From contig DMAZ01000011.1 in assembly GCA_003446335.1 (NCBI GenBank), positions 1 to 45,316 of the forward strand: a stretch of 45,316 bases of DNA, in the 5' to 3' direction. The DNA is from Lachnospiraceae bacterium (lineage in GTDB: Bacteria > Bacillota_A > Clostridia > Lachnospirales > Lachnospiraceae). The translations under genes were made by a program, and so were the position numbers. The notes below the pieces were generated by a model, which did no database searches, was not told where the DNA came from, and saw only the letters and a program-made list of their open reading frames with translations. This document shows, one piece after another, positions 32,540 to 41,162 of the stretch. The stretch's first letter is position 1; each line of letters opens with the position of its first letter.

Positions 32540-34552
32540 ATGGCAAATATTCGGACAGATGACGTTCTCACTCTGTACAGGGAACTGACTGACAAAGCGA
32601 GAACTTATAATGAAGCATATGAAAATGCCGAGCCGATCGTAAGCGATTATGAATATGATATGCTTATGCAGCAGATCAAAAAGATGGAGAAAGAAGATCC
32701 TGCTCTTGTCGAAGCCGCATCTCCGACACAGACGGTGGGCGCACCGGTAAAACGGGAAGGCGGAATTACCGTGACGCATAATGTGCCCATGCTGTCTATC
32801 CAGGATGTTTTCGAGAAGGAGGATGTCCTTGCATGGGCCCGTGAAGTCAGGGCCATCCATCCGGATGCCAGATTCTGTGTGGAACATAAGATCGACGGTC
32901 TCTCCATGAGCCTTCGTTATGAGGATGGTATGCTCAGGCTCGCTGAGACGCGGGGGGACGGTTTTGTGGGAGAGGATGTGACTTTGAACGCATTGGTCAT
33001 ACCGGATATTGTTCAGAAGATATCCGGCTTTCCCGGTTATCTGGAGCTTCGCGGTGAAGTGTATATGAAGCACGAAGACTTTGACCGCACGAACAGGATG
33101 CAGGAGATCGCAGGGAAAAAGACATTTGCAAATCCACGGAACTGCGCAGCGGGGACTCTCAGGCAGCTGGATCCCGCAATGACGAAAGAAAGAGGCCTTT
33201 CGTTCTTTATTTTTAATGTGCAGGAGGGAAATGACCGGCTTACGGGCAGCCATTTTGAGGGACTTCGCTCGCTGGAAGAAGCGGGCCTTAAGACCGTTCC
33301 GTGCGTTCTCTGCGAGACAGATGAAGATATTCTGGAGGCCATTGACTCGATCGGGGAGATGCGGGGCGATCTGGCTTATGACATAGACGGTGCTGTCGTT
33401 AAGATCGATCAGGTCATGTACAGAGCAGATTTTCCTGCCGGTTCAAAATACAGTGCCGGACATATCGCTTATAAATATCCCCCTGAGGAGAAGGAGTCGG
33501 TGATCCGGGATATAGAAATTTCAATCGGTATGACGGGACGTGTGAACCCGACAGCTGTGTTCGACCCGATCCGGCTCTGCGGGACGACCGTTTCCAGGGC
33601 GACGCTCCACAACCAGGATTTTATTGACACGCTTCATATCGGAATCGGAGATACGGTCGTTGTCTATAAATCCGGTGAGATCATCCCGAAAATTCGCTGT
33701 GCGATTCCTGAGAAGAGACCGGAGGGAGTGACTGATTTCCGGCTTCCGGATGTGTGTCCGGTGTGCGGGGGACCGATTGTCCGTTCTGTCGGTATGGCGG
33801 ATAAGAAATGCATTAATCCGAACTGTCCGGCTCAGCTGGAACGGCATCTCATTAATTTCGTCGGAAGGGATGCCATGGATATCAAGGGATTCGGACAGGA
33901 AAACGTTCTGACATTGGTGAGGGAAGGGCTTCTTCGCGATATAGGTGATATCTACACGCTGAAAGAGCATCGTCAGACCCTGCTCGACCGAAAGCTGATC
34001 GGTCTTGTAAAGAGTACGGATAAGCTCCTTGCCGCAATCGAGAAATCGAAGGAAAATGATCCGTGGAGACTTCTTGCGGGACTTGCCATCGAAAATGTCG
34101 GAAAGACATCCGCAAGAACGATCATGAACTATTTTGGGTCATTTGAGAAATTGATCGCAGCTGATAAAGAGACTCTTCTTAAAGTACCCGATATCGGAAA
34201 TATTACCGCAGACGCGATTCTTGAGTTCTTTGGCGCTGAAGAGAACCGTCAGCTGATCAGGCGTCTTGGGGAAGCCGGATTAAAACTGGATGCGGACACC
34301 GGTGGACAGAGCAATGAGCTTGCCGGCAGATCTTATGCCGTTACGGGTGATATCAATCGTTTCAGGAATCGAAATGAGCTGGTGTCTTTTATCGAACAGC
34401 ATGGAGGCAAATGCACAGGCAGTGTCTCCAAAAAGACATATGCGCTGATCAATAATGATCCTGCTTCCAGATCATCCAAGAACAGGAAAGCAGCTGATTT
34501 GGGAATTCCTGTTATCACAGAAGATGAGTTCCTGGAAAGCCTGGGACAGTAG
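32540..34552 (+). CDS. ligA: NAD-dependent DNA ligase LigA
   Basis: 670 residues from ATG 32540, which has AAAGGAAGGG just upstream. The frame runs further back through the 39-bp repeats, but those codons are not family-like. Seals nicks in DNA during replication and repair using NAD. Domain Ia/adenylation with K117 in HKIDG (the AMP-linked Lys), SPTQTVGAP, GETRGDG-like AETRGDGFVGED. The OB fold, a Cys4 zinc finger (CPVCGG and CINPNC), helix-hairpin-helix motifs and a C-terminal BRCT domain (LAGRSYAVTGDINRFRNRNE) are all present. Confidence 0.97.
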   Translation: MANIRTDDVLTLYRELTDKARTYNEAYENAEPIVSDYEYDMLMQQIKKMEKEDPALVEAASPTQTVGAPVKREGGITVTHNVPMLSIQDVFEKEDVLAWAREVRAIHPDARFCVEHKIDGLSMSLRYEDGMLRLAETRGDGFVGEDVTLNALVIPDIVQKISGFPGYLELRGEVYMKHEDFDRTNRMQEIAGKKTFANPRNCAAGTLRQLDPAMTKERGLSFFIFNVQEGNDRLTGSHFEGLRSLEEAGLKTVPCVLCETDEDILEAIDSIGEMRGDLAYDIDGAVVKIDQVMYRADFPAGSKYSAGHIAYKYPPEEKESVIRDIEISIGMTGRVNPTAVFDPIRLCGTTVSRATLHNQDFIDTLHIGIGDTVVVYKSGEIIPKIRCAIPEKRPEGVTDFRLPDVCPVCGGPIVRSVGMADKKCINPNCPAQLERHLINFVGRDAMDIKGFGQENVLTLVREGLLRDIGDIYTLKEHRQTLLDRKLIGLVKSTDKLLAAIEKSKENDPWRLLAGLAIENVGKTSARTIMNYFGSFEKLIAADKETLLKVPDIGNITADAILEFFGAEENRQLIRRLGEAGLKLDADTGGQSNELAGRSYAVTGDINRFRNRNELVSFIEQHGGKCTGSVSKKTYALINNDPASRSSKNRKAADLGIPVITEDEFLESLGQ

Positions 34553-34616
34553 GTATGCCGTCGAAGAGAATGTCCCGGGGAAAAGATATTTGTGTTAATC
34601 AAGGAGGTACCGTGCA

Positions 34617-35582
34617 ATGCCTATAAAAGTGCCGAATGATCTTCCGGTCAGAACGATACTGGAAAAAGAAAATATATTTGTAATGGATGAGAATCGTGCC
34701 GTGCATCAGGATATACGTCCGATTCAGATCCTGATACTGAATCTGATGCCGTTGAAGGAGGATACGGAGCTGCAGATTCTGAGAGAGCTCTCCAATACAC
34801 CTCTTCAGATCGACTGTACCTTTATGTGCATGAAATCCCATGATTCGACGCACACTTCCAAGAGTCACCTGGATACGTTCTATGTGACATTCGATGAAAT
34901 CAGAAAGAAAAAATATGACGGAATGATCGTGACAGGTGCCCCTGTAGAACTTTATGAGTTCGAAGAGGTGGATTATTGGGATGAGATCTGCCAGGTATTT
35001 TCGTGGATCGACTCGCATGTCACATCTACGATTTTCCTGTGCTGGGGAGCACAGGCCGCAATGTACTATTATTATGGTCTGGAGAAGAAACCTCTCGGAA
35101 AGAAACTGTTCGGTCTTTTCCTGCATAAGGTCTATAATCGAAAAGTGCCGCTTGTAAGAGGGTTTGACGATCAGTTCCTGATGCCGCATTCCCGTTATAC
35201 GGACACTCCGACCAAAGACATCGAAAAATGTGAGGCGCTCACAATTCTTTCCAAATCTGAGGAGGCTGGCGTATTTCTGTGCATGGCTGAGAACGGAAGA
35301 AAGATTTTCGTCACCGGTCATCCGGAGTACGGCAGGACCCAGCTGAAACGTGAATATGAGCGCGACAAGCTGAAGGGACTCGGAACGGCTATACCGAAGA
35401 ATTATTTTCCGAATGATGATCCGAAGGCCACTCCGCCTCTGGTCTGGAGAGCACATGCCAATAACCTGTATACGAACTGGCTGAATTATTACGTGTATCA
35501 GTCTACGCCGTATGACCTGGACGGTACGCCCTGGGGAGAGGAAATTCCTGATAATTATAACAAAAAGAACAGGGAGAAATGA
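34617..35582 (+). CDS. metA: Homoserine O-acetyltransferase (MetA family)
   Basis: 321 residues. Activates homoserine for methionine synthesis. Catalytic C142 (CWGAQA), H235 and E237 (GHPEYGR) sit at the same numbers as in characterised MetA proteins. Residue 111 is Glu (TGAPVELYEFEEVDYW). In this family Glu at 111 goes with acetyl-CoA use and Gly with succinyl-CoA, so an acetyltransferase is predicted despite the historical 'succinyltransferase' label. AAGGAGG is 9 bp before the ATG. Sits 64 bp after ligA; no riboswitch (SAM or T-box) could be recognised in that short gap. Confidence 0.94.
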   Translation: MPIKVPNDLPVRTILEKENIFVMDENRAVHQDIRPIQILILNLMPLKEDTELQILRELSNTPLQIDCTFMCMKSHDSTHTSKSHLDTFYVTFDEIRKKKYDGMIVTGAPVELYEFEEVDYWDEICQVFSWIDSHVTSTIFLCWGAQAAMYYYYGLEKKPLGKKLFGLFLHKVYNRKVPLVRGFDDQFLMPHSRYTDTPTKDIEKCEALTILSKSEEAGVFLCMAENGRKIFVTGHPEYGRTQLKREYERDKLKGLGTAIPKNYFPNDDPKATPPLVWRAHANNLYTNWLNYYVYQSTPYDLDGTPWGEEIPDNYNKKNREK

Positions 35583-35616
35583 GAAAAACTTCGTCAGGTC
35601 CTGCTTTTTGAAGGGG

Positions 35617-35645
35617 TTTTCAATTCGTCGGAAGTAAGCTATAAT
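35617..35645 (+). promoter_or_regulatory. Candidate promoter of the M14 peptidase gene
   Basis: TTTTCA (35617-35622), 17 bp, perfect TATAAT (35640-35645), about 54 bp before the ATG. Confidence 0.55.
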
Positions 35646-35698
35646 GTTTCAGATTACGAAAAACAGGATTATTAAGAGAAAGATAACAGAAATAATCG

Positions 35699-37627
35699 AT
35701 GAGTGAAGAAATAAGATTCAAGTATCTGGAGGAGCTTGAACGCTCGGAAGCACTCGACGATGCCGGAGATCTCTCGTGGGAACGCAGAAGTGAGCATCGT
35801 AATGGAAAAAGCAGCCGTGCGGGCGGGAAGAAAAAAGATTCCCGCAGAGCGCGCGGTAGAATAGAAAGCTCCGGGGAGGACGCAGGGGAAGAAGCCGCTG
35901 CCCAATCCCGAAGGAAAAGGAGCAAAAAAGCAGCCGGGCAGACTGCGAAAAAGAAAAAAGGCAGAAGAACAGAGCCGGAAAGAAAGGTTCGGCCTGTTGA
36001 AGTGCCTGAAAGCTGGGACGGAAGCAACTTCGTCGGCGACCGCTGGCAGAATGCAGATCCCCTGGAGTCTGAAAGCATTTCGGGAACAAAGAAGACAGTT
36101 CGTGAGGAGAGAAGAGCCCGGAGAAGAAGGACAGATGAATCGGGAACAGCTGCAGGAAGAAAATCTGCAAATCGTCCCGGCAAAAAGCGCAGAAGGCGGG
36201 AAGGCACTCGTTCCGAGAGGGTCACTGACTGGGATGCTTTTATCGAGGAGACCGCAAGAATGGAGACTGAAGACGGTTTTCAGGAAGAGCGGGAGACTCG
36301 CAGGCAGAACAGAGCTGATGCAGCCAGAAAGAAAGAAGAAGAATCGAAGGCCAGACGATCTCTGTTCATGAAGATCGGAATTACCGTAGCTGCTCTTATT
36401 CTGATCGTTGCTGTTTCAGGGACGATCATCCGTACAGTGCGGAAAGGAGGACAAGCTTCCGGCAACGGTACCTCCGGATCAGCCGGTGCGCATGGGCAGG
36501 ATAGCAGCGTCGACGGAAATGCTGCAGGAACCGGAAATGGCGTCGGAGGGGATGTAACGGTAGCACCTGCCTCCAGTGTTGTCAGTATCGACAGCGCGGA
36601 CCAGCTCACGACGGTGTTCGAGAACTGGACTTTTACCCCGTCTGCGACCGACGTTGCTCCGGAGGGAGATATCGTTCCTACTACTGATACGTTTTATACA
36701 CACGATATGATGAAGAGAGATCTTTATTTTCTTCGGGAGCGATATCCGGATATAATGACGATACTCAGATTCGGATATACTGCAGACGGAAGAGAGCTGC
36801 TTGATGTAGTCATCGGCAATCCGGCAGCTGAAAAAGATGTCATTATTCAATATTCCATGCATGCCAGAGAATATATAAATTCAATTTTAGGCATGAAGCA
36901 GATTGAAGAACTGCTGAAGGGGTTAAGCAACGGGGCACAGTACAACGGAGTATCCTATTCGGATATACTGAACGGAGTCAGACTGCATCTGATACCCATG
37001 ATGAATCCCGACGGTGTTATGATCTCCCTTCTGGGATTTGACGCGATCGGCAATCAGACGATCCGTAACGGGCTCTATGAATGCTGGCAGAGTGATATCA
37101 TGCTCGGAAAGGGCGATCCGGAAATCACCGCTTATTTCAGAGGATGGAAGGCCAATGCCCGCTGTGTTGATCTGAATCGCAATTTTGACTGCGGGTGGGA
37201 TACTACTGTCGGCACGTCCCAGCCTTCCTGCAGCCGGTATAAAGGGGAGTCAGCTGAATCCGAGTCGGAGACGAAAGCTCTTGTCGCACTCAAGGATGCC
37301 ATCAATTGTGTCGGGCAGATCGCCTATCATTCGGAAGGTGAGCTTGTGTACTGGGATTACGGCTCCAAAGGAGATCTTCATGTTCTGGATGAACAGCTGG
37401 CTGATGTTGTAAGCGCACAGACCGGCTATACGAAGGAATCCACCATCTCCGCCAAGCAGGAGACAGCGGGATGCAGCGATTATTTTATCCTTGAATGCGG
37501 AATTCCGTCGATCACGATCGAGACAGGTGTGGGAGATTGTCCTATCAGTATTGATCAGTGGGATACGATCTGGAGTCAGAATGCTGAGGTCATTCCTGCA
37601 ATCGCGCAGTTTTTCGCTCAGCTCTGA
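35699..37627 (+). CDS. Membrane-anchored M14 zinc carboxypeptidase with a long basic N-terminus
   Basis: 642 residues. Residues 1-220 are a highly charged Lys/Arg/Glu-rich, probably disordered cytoplasmic domain. One membrane helix follows (about 223-243), then a Gly/Ser/Ala linker and an extracytoplasmic M14 peptidase domain from about 330. Zinc ligands H388 and E391 (MHAREY), substrate Arg/Asn in DLNRNFD (R494), H544 (AYHSEGE) and catalytic E608 (TIETG) are all present, so it should be active. M14 members of this type (MpaA/gamma-D-glutamyl-diaminopimelate peptidase-like) trim peptidoglycan stem peptides. The start has no strong Shine-Dalgarno (AGAAAGATAACAG region). Role of the basic tail unknown; nucleic acid or phospholipid binding is possible. 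Confidence 0.85.
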   Translation: MSEEIRFKYLEELERSEALDDAGDLSWERRSEHRNGKSSRAGGKKKDSRRARGRIESSGEDAGEEAAAQSRRKRSKKAAGQTAKKKKGRRTEPERKVRPVEVPESWDGSNFVGDRWQNADPLESESISGTKKTVREERRARRRRTDESGTAAGRKSANRPGKKRRRREGTRSERVTDWDAFIEETARMETEDGFQEERETRRQNRADAARKKEEESKARRSLFMKIGITVAALILIVAVSGTIIRTVRKGGQASGNGTSGSAGAHGQDSSVDGNAAGTGNGVGGDVTVAPASSVVSIDSADQLTTVFENWTFTPSATDVAPEGDIVPTTDTFYTHDMMKRDLYFLRERYPDIMTILRFGYTADGRELLDVVIGNPAAEKDVIIQYSMHAREYINSILGMKQIEELLKGLSNGAQYNGVSYSDILNGVRLHLIPMMNPDGVMISLLGFDAIGNQTIRNGLYECWQSDIMLGKGDPEITAYFRGWKANARCVDLNRNFDCGWDTTVGTSQPSCSRYKGESAESESETKALVALKDAINCVGQIAYHSEGELVYWDYGSKGDLHVLDEQLADVVSAQTGYTKESTISAKQETAGCSDYFILECGIPSITIETGVGDCPISIDQWDTIWSQNAEVIPAIAQFFAQL

Positions 37628-37750
37628 TCGCGTTTTTTACGGCGCGGATCCGGTCAGACTGCTGTCAGCCGGATGCTGACATGATTTCCGTGAAAACTCT
37701 TTCGGGCGGGATTTGAATTCGAAGACATTAGATTAGGTGAGGGCAGATAA

Positions 37751-39529
37751 ATGCAGAAAATACAGAATATACTTTCAGACATAATGGGAGAGGCTTTTGA
37801 GAAAGCGGGCTATGATGCCGGATATGGTCTTGTGCGTCTCTCCGACCGACCGGATCTCTGTGAGTTTCAGTGCAATGGAGCTCTTTCCGCTGCAAAGCAG
37901 TACCATAAAGCTCCTTTCCTGATCGCCGATGATGTGCTGAAGCAGACAGATCGTGAAGACAGTTCAGTCTTTACGGCGGAAGTGGTAAGACCGGGGTTCA
38001 TCAATATTAACATTACCGAAGAATTCCTTGCGGATTATGTTGAAAAAATGGTGAGCGATCCTTATCTGTCCATTCCTCAGGTCGAAACGCCCGAGAAGAT
38101 CATCATTGATTATGGCGGACCGAATGTCGCTAAACCGCTTCACGTCGGACATCTCCGCAGCGCGGTAATCGGCGAGAGCATAAAGCGACTCTGCCGGGCA
38201 TGCGGCAACGAAGTTCTCGGTGATGTCCATCTGGGCGACTGGGGACTGCAGATGGGTCTCATCATTACGGAATTAAGGGAGAGAAGACCGGACCTCATCT
38301 ATTTTTCAGAGAATGCGGGAGATGATCCCGAAGCCTATCCGCAGGAAGCACCGTTCACGATCGGTGAGCTGGAGGAGATATATCCGGCTGCGTCTGCAAG
38401 ATCCAAGATAGATGAAGATTATAAGGCGAAAGCCATGGAAGCGACACATGATCTTCAGGCAGGTAAGCCCGGATACAGAGCTCTCTGGAACAAGATCATG
38501 GAATTGTCTGTTGCCGATCTTAAGCGGAATTATGCAAGGCTTAACGTTTCCTTCGATCTGTGGAAAGGAGAATCCGATGTACAGCCGTATATCGCTCCGA
38601 TGGTAGAGAAAATGAAGGAAGAGGGAACTGCTCACTATGATCAGGGAGCACTTGTCATTGATGTCGAAGAACCGGGGGACAAGAAGAAAGTACCGCCCTG
38701 CATGGTCCTGAAATCGGACGGCGCGTCTCTTTACAATACAACGGACCTGGCAACGATCGTAGAGAGAGTAAAACTGTATGATCCGGATGAGATCATATAT
38801 GTAGTCGATAAACGTCAGTCGCTCTATTTTACACAGGTCTTCCGTGCTGCCAGAAAAGCCGGACTTATCTCTGATCGAACAGAGCTGGTCCATGTGGGAT
38901 TCGGCACCATGAACGGGAGAGACGGTAAACCGTTCAAAACAAGAGAGGGCGGTGTCATGAGACTCGAGACCCTCCTTGATGAGATCAATGAAGGAATGAT
39001 CGGAAAGATCCGCGAGAACAGAAATGTGAGGGCGGAGGATGCGGAAAAGACAGCGGAGATCGTATCCCTCTCTGCTATCAAGTACGGAGATCTTTCAAAT
39101 CAGGCTGCTAAGGATTATGTGTTCGACACGGACAAGTTCACGGCGTTCGAGGGAAATACCGGTCCGTACATTCTGTATACGATTGTTCGTATCAAATCTA
39201 TTCTGGAGAAAGCGGAAGAGAGCGGATGCAGACCGGAGGAAATCAAGCTGATCGCGCCGACGGCTTCTGTCGAGAAGGCCCTGATGCTCGACCTTACAAG
39301 ATTCGGATCTGTGATCGGAGAGGCGTATGAAGAACTTGCTCCTCATAAGATCTGTGCGTATATCTATGACACAGCCAATGATTTCAACCGCTTCTATCAT
39401 GAGACGAAGATTCTCTCCGAGTCCGATGAGGCTCGTCGGGCGAGTTATCTGAGCCTTCTGGAAGTGACGCTCCGTGTACTCGAAAAGAGCATTGATATTC
39501 TCGGATTTGAGGCTCCGGATCATATGTAA
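37751..39529 (+). CDS. argS: Arginyl-tRNA synthetase
   Basis: 592 residues. Class I synthetase charging tRNA-Arg, one of which (CCG anticodon) is encoded 8 kb upstream. N-terminal Add-1 domain, HIGH motif as HVGHLRSAVIG, then the ArgRS-typical DWGLQMG segment. The KMSK region is degenerate (MNGRDGKPFKTREGG), as is normal for many ArgRS. The anticodon-binding DALR domain is at the C-terminus (NDFNRFYHETKIL). A GGTGAGGG stretch precedes the ATG. A terminator follows. Confidence 0.97.
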   Translation: MQKIQNILSDIMGEAFEKAGYDAGYGLVRLSDRPDLCEFQCNGALSAAKQYHKAPFLIADDVLKQTDREDSSVFTAEVVRPGFININITEEFLADYVEKMVSDPYLSIPQVETPEKIIIDYGGPNVAKPLHVGHLRSAVIGESIKRLCRACGNEVLGDVHLGDWGLQMGLIITELRERRPDLIYFSENAGDDPEAYPQEAPFTIGELEEIYPAASARSKIDEDYKAKAMEATHDLQAGKPGYRALWNKIMELSVADLKRNYARLNVSFDLWKGESDVQPYIAPMVEKMKEEGTAHYDQGALVIDVEEPGDKKKVPPCMVLKSDGASLYNTTDLATIVERVKLYDPDEIIYVVDKRQSLYFTQVFRAARKAGLISDRTELVHVGFGTMNGRDGKPFKTREGGVMRLETLLDEINEGMIGKIRENRNVRAEDAEKTAEIVSLSAIKYGDLSNQAAKDYVFDTDKFTAFEGNTGPYILYTIVRIKSILEKAEESGCRPEEIKLIAPTASVEKALMLDLTRFGSVIGEAYEELAPHKICAYIYDTANDFNRFYHETKILSESDEARRASYLSLLEVTLRVLEKSIDILGFEAPDHM

Positions 39530-39540
39530 CAGGATATTCG

Positions 39541-39576
39541 GGCAGCCCGGAAATACAGTTTCCGGACTGCCTTTTT
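39541..39576 (+). terminator. Terminator of argS
   Basis: Stem GGCAG-CCCGGAAA / TTTCCGG-ACTGCC with loop TACAG, five T after it. Confidence 0.88.
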
Positions 39577-39578
39577 CT

Positions 39579-39815
39579 TGCTTTTTAAAGAGTCTTATCT
39601 TATACTCAATTTATTCGGAAAAATGCGCATCGCATCTGATGCGTATCTTATCCGGTCTGTCGGACACACGGTCTGTGTGGCAGATGGACCGGGTTCACTG
39701 CGGACATTTCGTCCGGAAATCTCTTTTTATAATTCGCGCTTCATTTTAACAATACGATTTTCACATAAATGATCTGCGCGGCATTCTTTTTAATTTCATA
39801 CAGGTGAGGTCGAAT
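39579..39815 (+). other. Intergenic region with several hairpins upstream of the kinase gene
   Basis: About 235 bp without a gene. It contains CGCATC-T-GATGCG (39634-39646), a nested hairpin running from GGTCTG (39655) to CAGATGGACC (ending 39690) with an inner ACACA/TGTGT stem, and CGGAC-ATTTC-GTCCG followed by GAAATCTCTTTTT (39702-39726), which looks like a terminator. No clear promoter was seen. Possibly a leader or attenuator for the kinase gene. Confidence 0.35.
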
Positions 39816-41162
39816 ATGGAAAGTATTGGGAAATATCGTGTGCTCTCCATCCTGGGTCACGGCGGAAGTTCTTCCGTTTATCTTGTCGTAGATGAGCGGA
39901 TCGGAAAAAAGTGGGCGGTCAAAGTAATTCCCGCAAGGTATATCCGGAAGGACGGTATCCTTCTTCTGAGGGAGCTGGATCACCCCTCGCTGCCGCGAAT
40001 CGTGGAGGAGCTAGAGGGTGCAAATGAATTCTACGAAGTGACTGACTATTTTGAGGGCGCATCTCTTGATAAATGGGCGGGGAGAGGAATTACTTTAAGC
40101 GAAGCGATGTCCGCTTCCATGGAAATCCTCGAATCGGTCGCCTATCTTCATTCCCGCAGTGTGCCGGTCATACACAGGGATATAAAACCTGCCAATTTTA
40201 TCATGACATCGGATGGAAAAATTAAGTTGATCGATTTTGATCTTGCTGTTGCCGGGGAGAGGAGCGGAATGGTTCCGATGGGCACGAAAGGCTATGCGCC
40301 TCCGGAACAGTACAGAGGCGTCTGCTCCATGAGAGGTGATGTATACGCGATCGGCAGGACGATCGATTTTCTGCTGGATTCTATCGATCTTAAAAAACTG
40401 TCTTTCCCTGACAGAAAAATATTTGATCAGGTAAGGAAGATATGCCGGACTGCTTCCGATCCTGATCCTGACAATCGGTATGAGGATGCGGGAGAGATGA
40501 TGACTGCATTTGAAAAATGCATGAAGATCCGTAAATTAATTCGTCCGGTCTGCTCTGCTCTGATTGCGGTCTCTCTTCTGTCCGTGCTTCTTTTTGCCGG
40601 GAGAGGCATCCTGAAGGATGCCTGGAAAGCCGATGCAGAGCAGAGAATACAGACCAATTTTGCAAATGCCTCTTCCCTCATATCTGAAGCGATCGATTTA
40701 TACAGCCGTCATGCAGACAAAGCGCAATCATTCAATACAGCCGGGGCAGCCTCTGAGTGCGCTGTAAAAGCTGTCGCCTATATTGAGAATTCGGAATATC
40801 TTCTCAAAGAGCTTGATGACGAAGTGCGTTCAGAACTTACAAATCAATTCTACGGGCTCAGACACAGCGCAAAGATCATAGAAGGTTGTACAGCCCCGGG
40901 TGAGAGTGAACGCACTGACGCATACCGTACCTGTCTGTCAGATGATGCAGAGTATGAGAAGTTCCTGAAGAAGCGTGAGGCGATCGTCGATCTTTTTCTT
41001 CTGTACAGAGATGACGCGGTACTTTGCAGGATGCTTGGGGATACGGGAAGTGCTCTCAGATTTTATGAGGAAGCGATGGGAGTTCCGGGAATTTCTGATG
41101 AAATGAGAGCGACAGTGGCAGATTTGGGAATCGGGATTAATAACAGGGAGGAGTCAAATTGA
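39816..41162 (+). CDS. Hanks-type Ser/Thr protein kinase with a membrane helix and extracytoplasmic domain
   Basis: 448 residues from ATG 39816; AGGTGAGG is the ribosome-binding site, and a GTG inside it at 39804 is rejected. Kinase domain about 1-235: Gly loop GHGGSSSV (14-21), VAIK Lys K36, HRDIKPAN (120-127) and APPE (161-164). The DFG motif is DFD (140-142), and the alpha-C region is short, with no clear conserved Glu. A membrane helix (about 243-262) is followed by about 185 residues outside, rich in helices (TPR-like LFYEEAMGVPGI near the end). There are no PASTA repeats, unlike PknB/PrkC. It overlaps the next gene (TTGA), so both work together. Likely senses or regulates the envelope. 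Confidence 0.88.
   Translation: MESIGKYRVLSILGHGGSSSVYLVVDERIGKKWAVKVIPARYIRKDGILLLRELDHPSLPRIVEELEGANEFYEVTDYFEGASLDKWAGRGITLSEAMSASMEILESVAYLHSRSVPVIHRDIKPANFIMTSDGKIKLIDFDLAVAGERSGMVPMGTKGYAPPEQYRGVCSMRGDVYAIGRTIDFLLDSIDLKKLSFPDRKIFDQVRKICRTASDPDPDNRYEDAGEMMTAFEKCMKIRKLIRPVCSALIAVSLLSVLLFAGRGILKDAWKADAEQRIQTNFANASSLISEAIDLYSRHADKAQSFNTAGAASECAVKAVAYIENSEYLLKELDDEVRSELTNQFYGLRHSAKIIEGCTAPGESERTDAYRTCLSDDAEYEKFLKKREAIVDLFLLYRDDAVLCRMLGDTGSALRFYEEAMGVPGISDEMRATVADLGIGINNREESN

Noticed and set aside
32132..33253. 373-residue minus-strand frame opposite rluF and ligA
   Set aside because: Shadow of two well-supported genes; its repeated FSPAVCLYIPACF-like tract is just the 39-bp repeat read backwards.
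34553..34616. SAM riboswitch or T-box upstream of metA
   Set aside because: The gap is only 64 bp and has no fitting structure.
39634..39726. Cyclic-di-GMP or other known riboswitch before the kinase gene
   Set aside because: I could not match the conserved core of any riboswitch class that I know.
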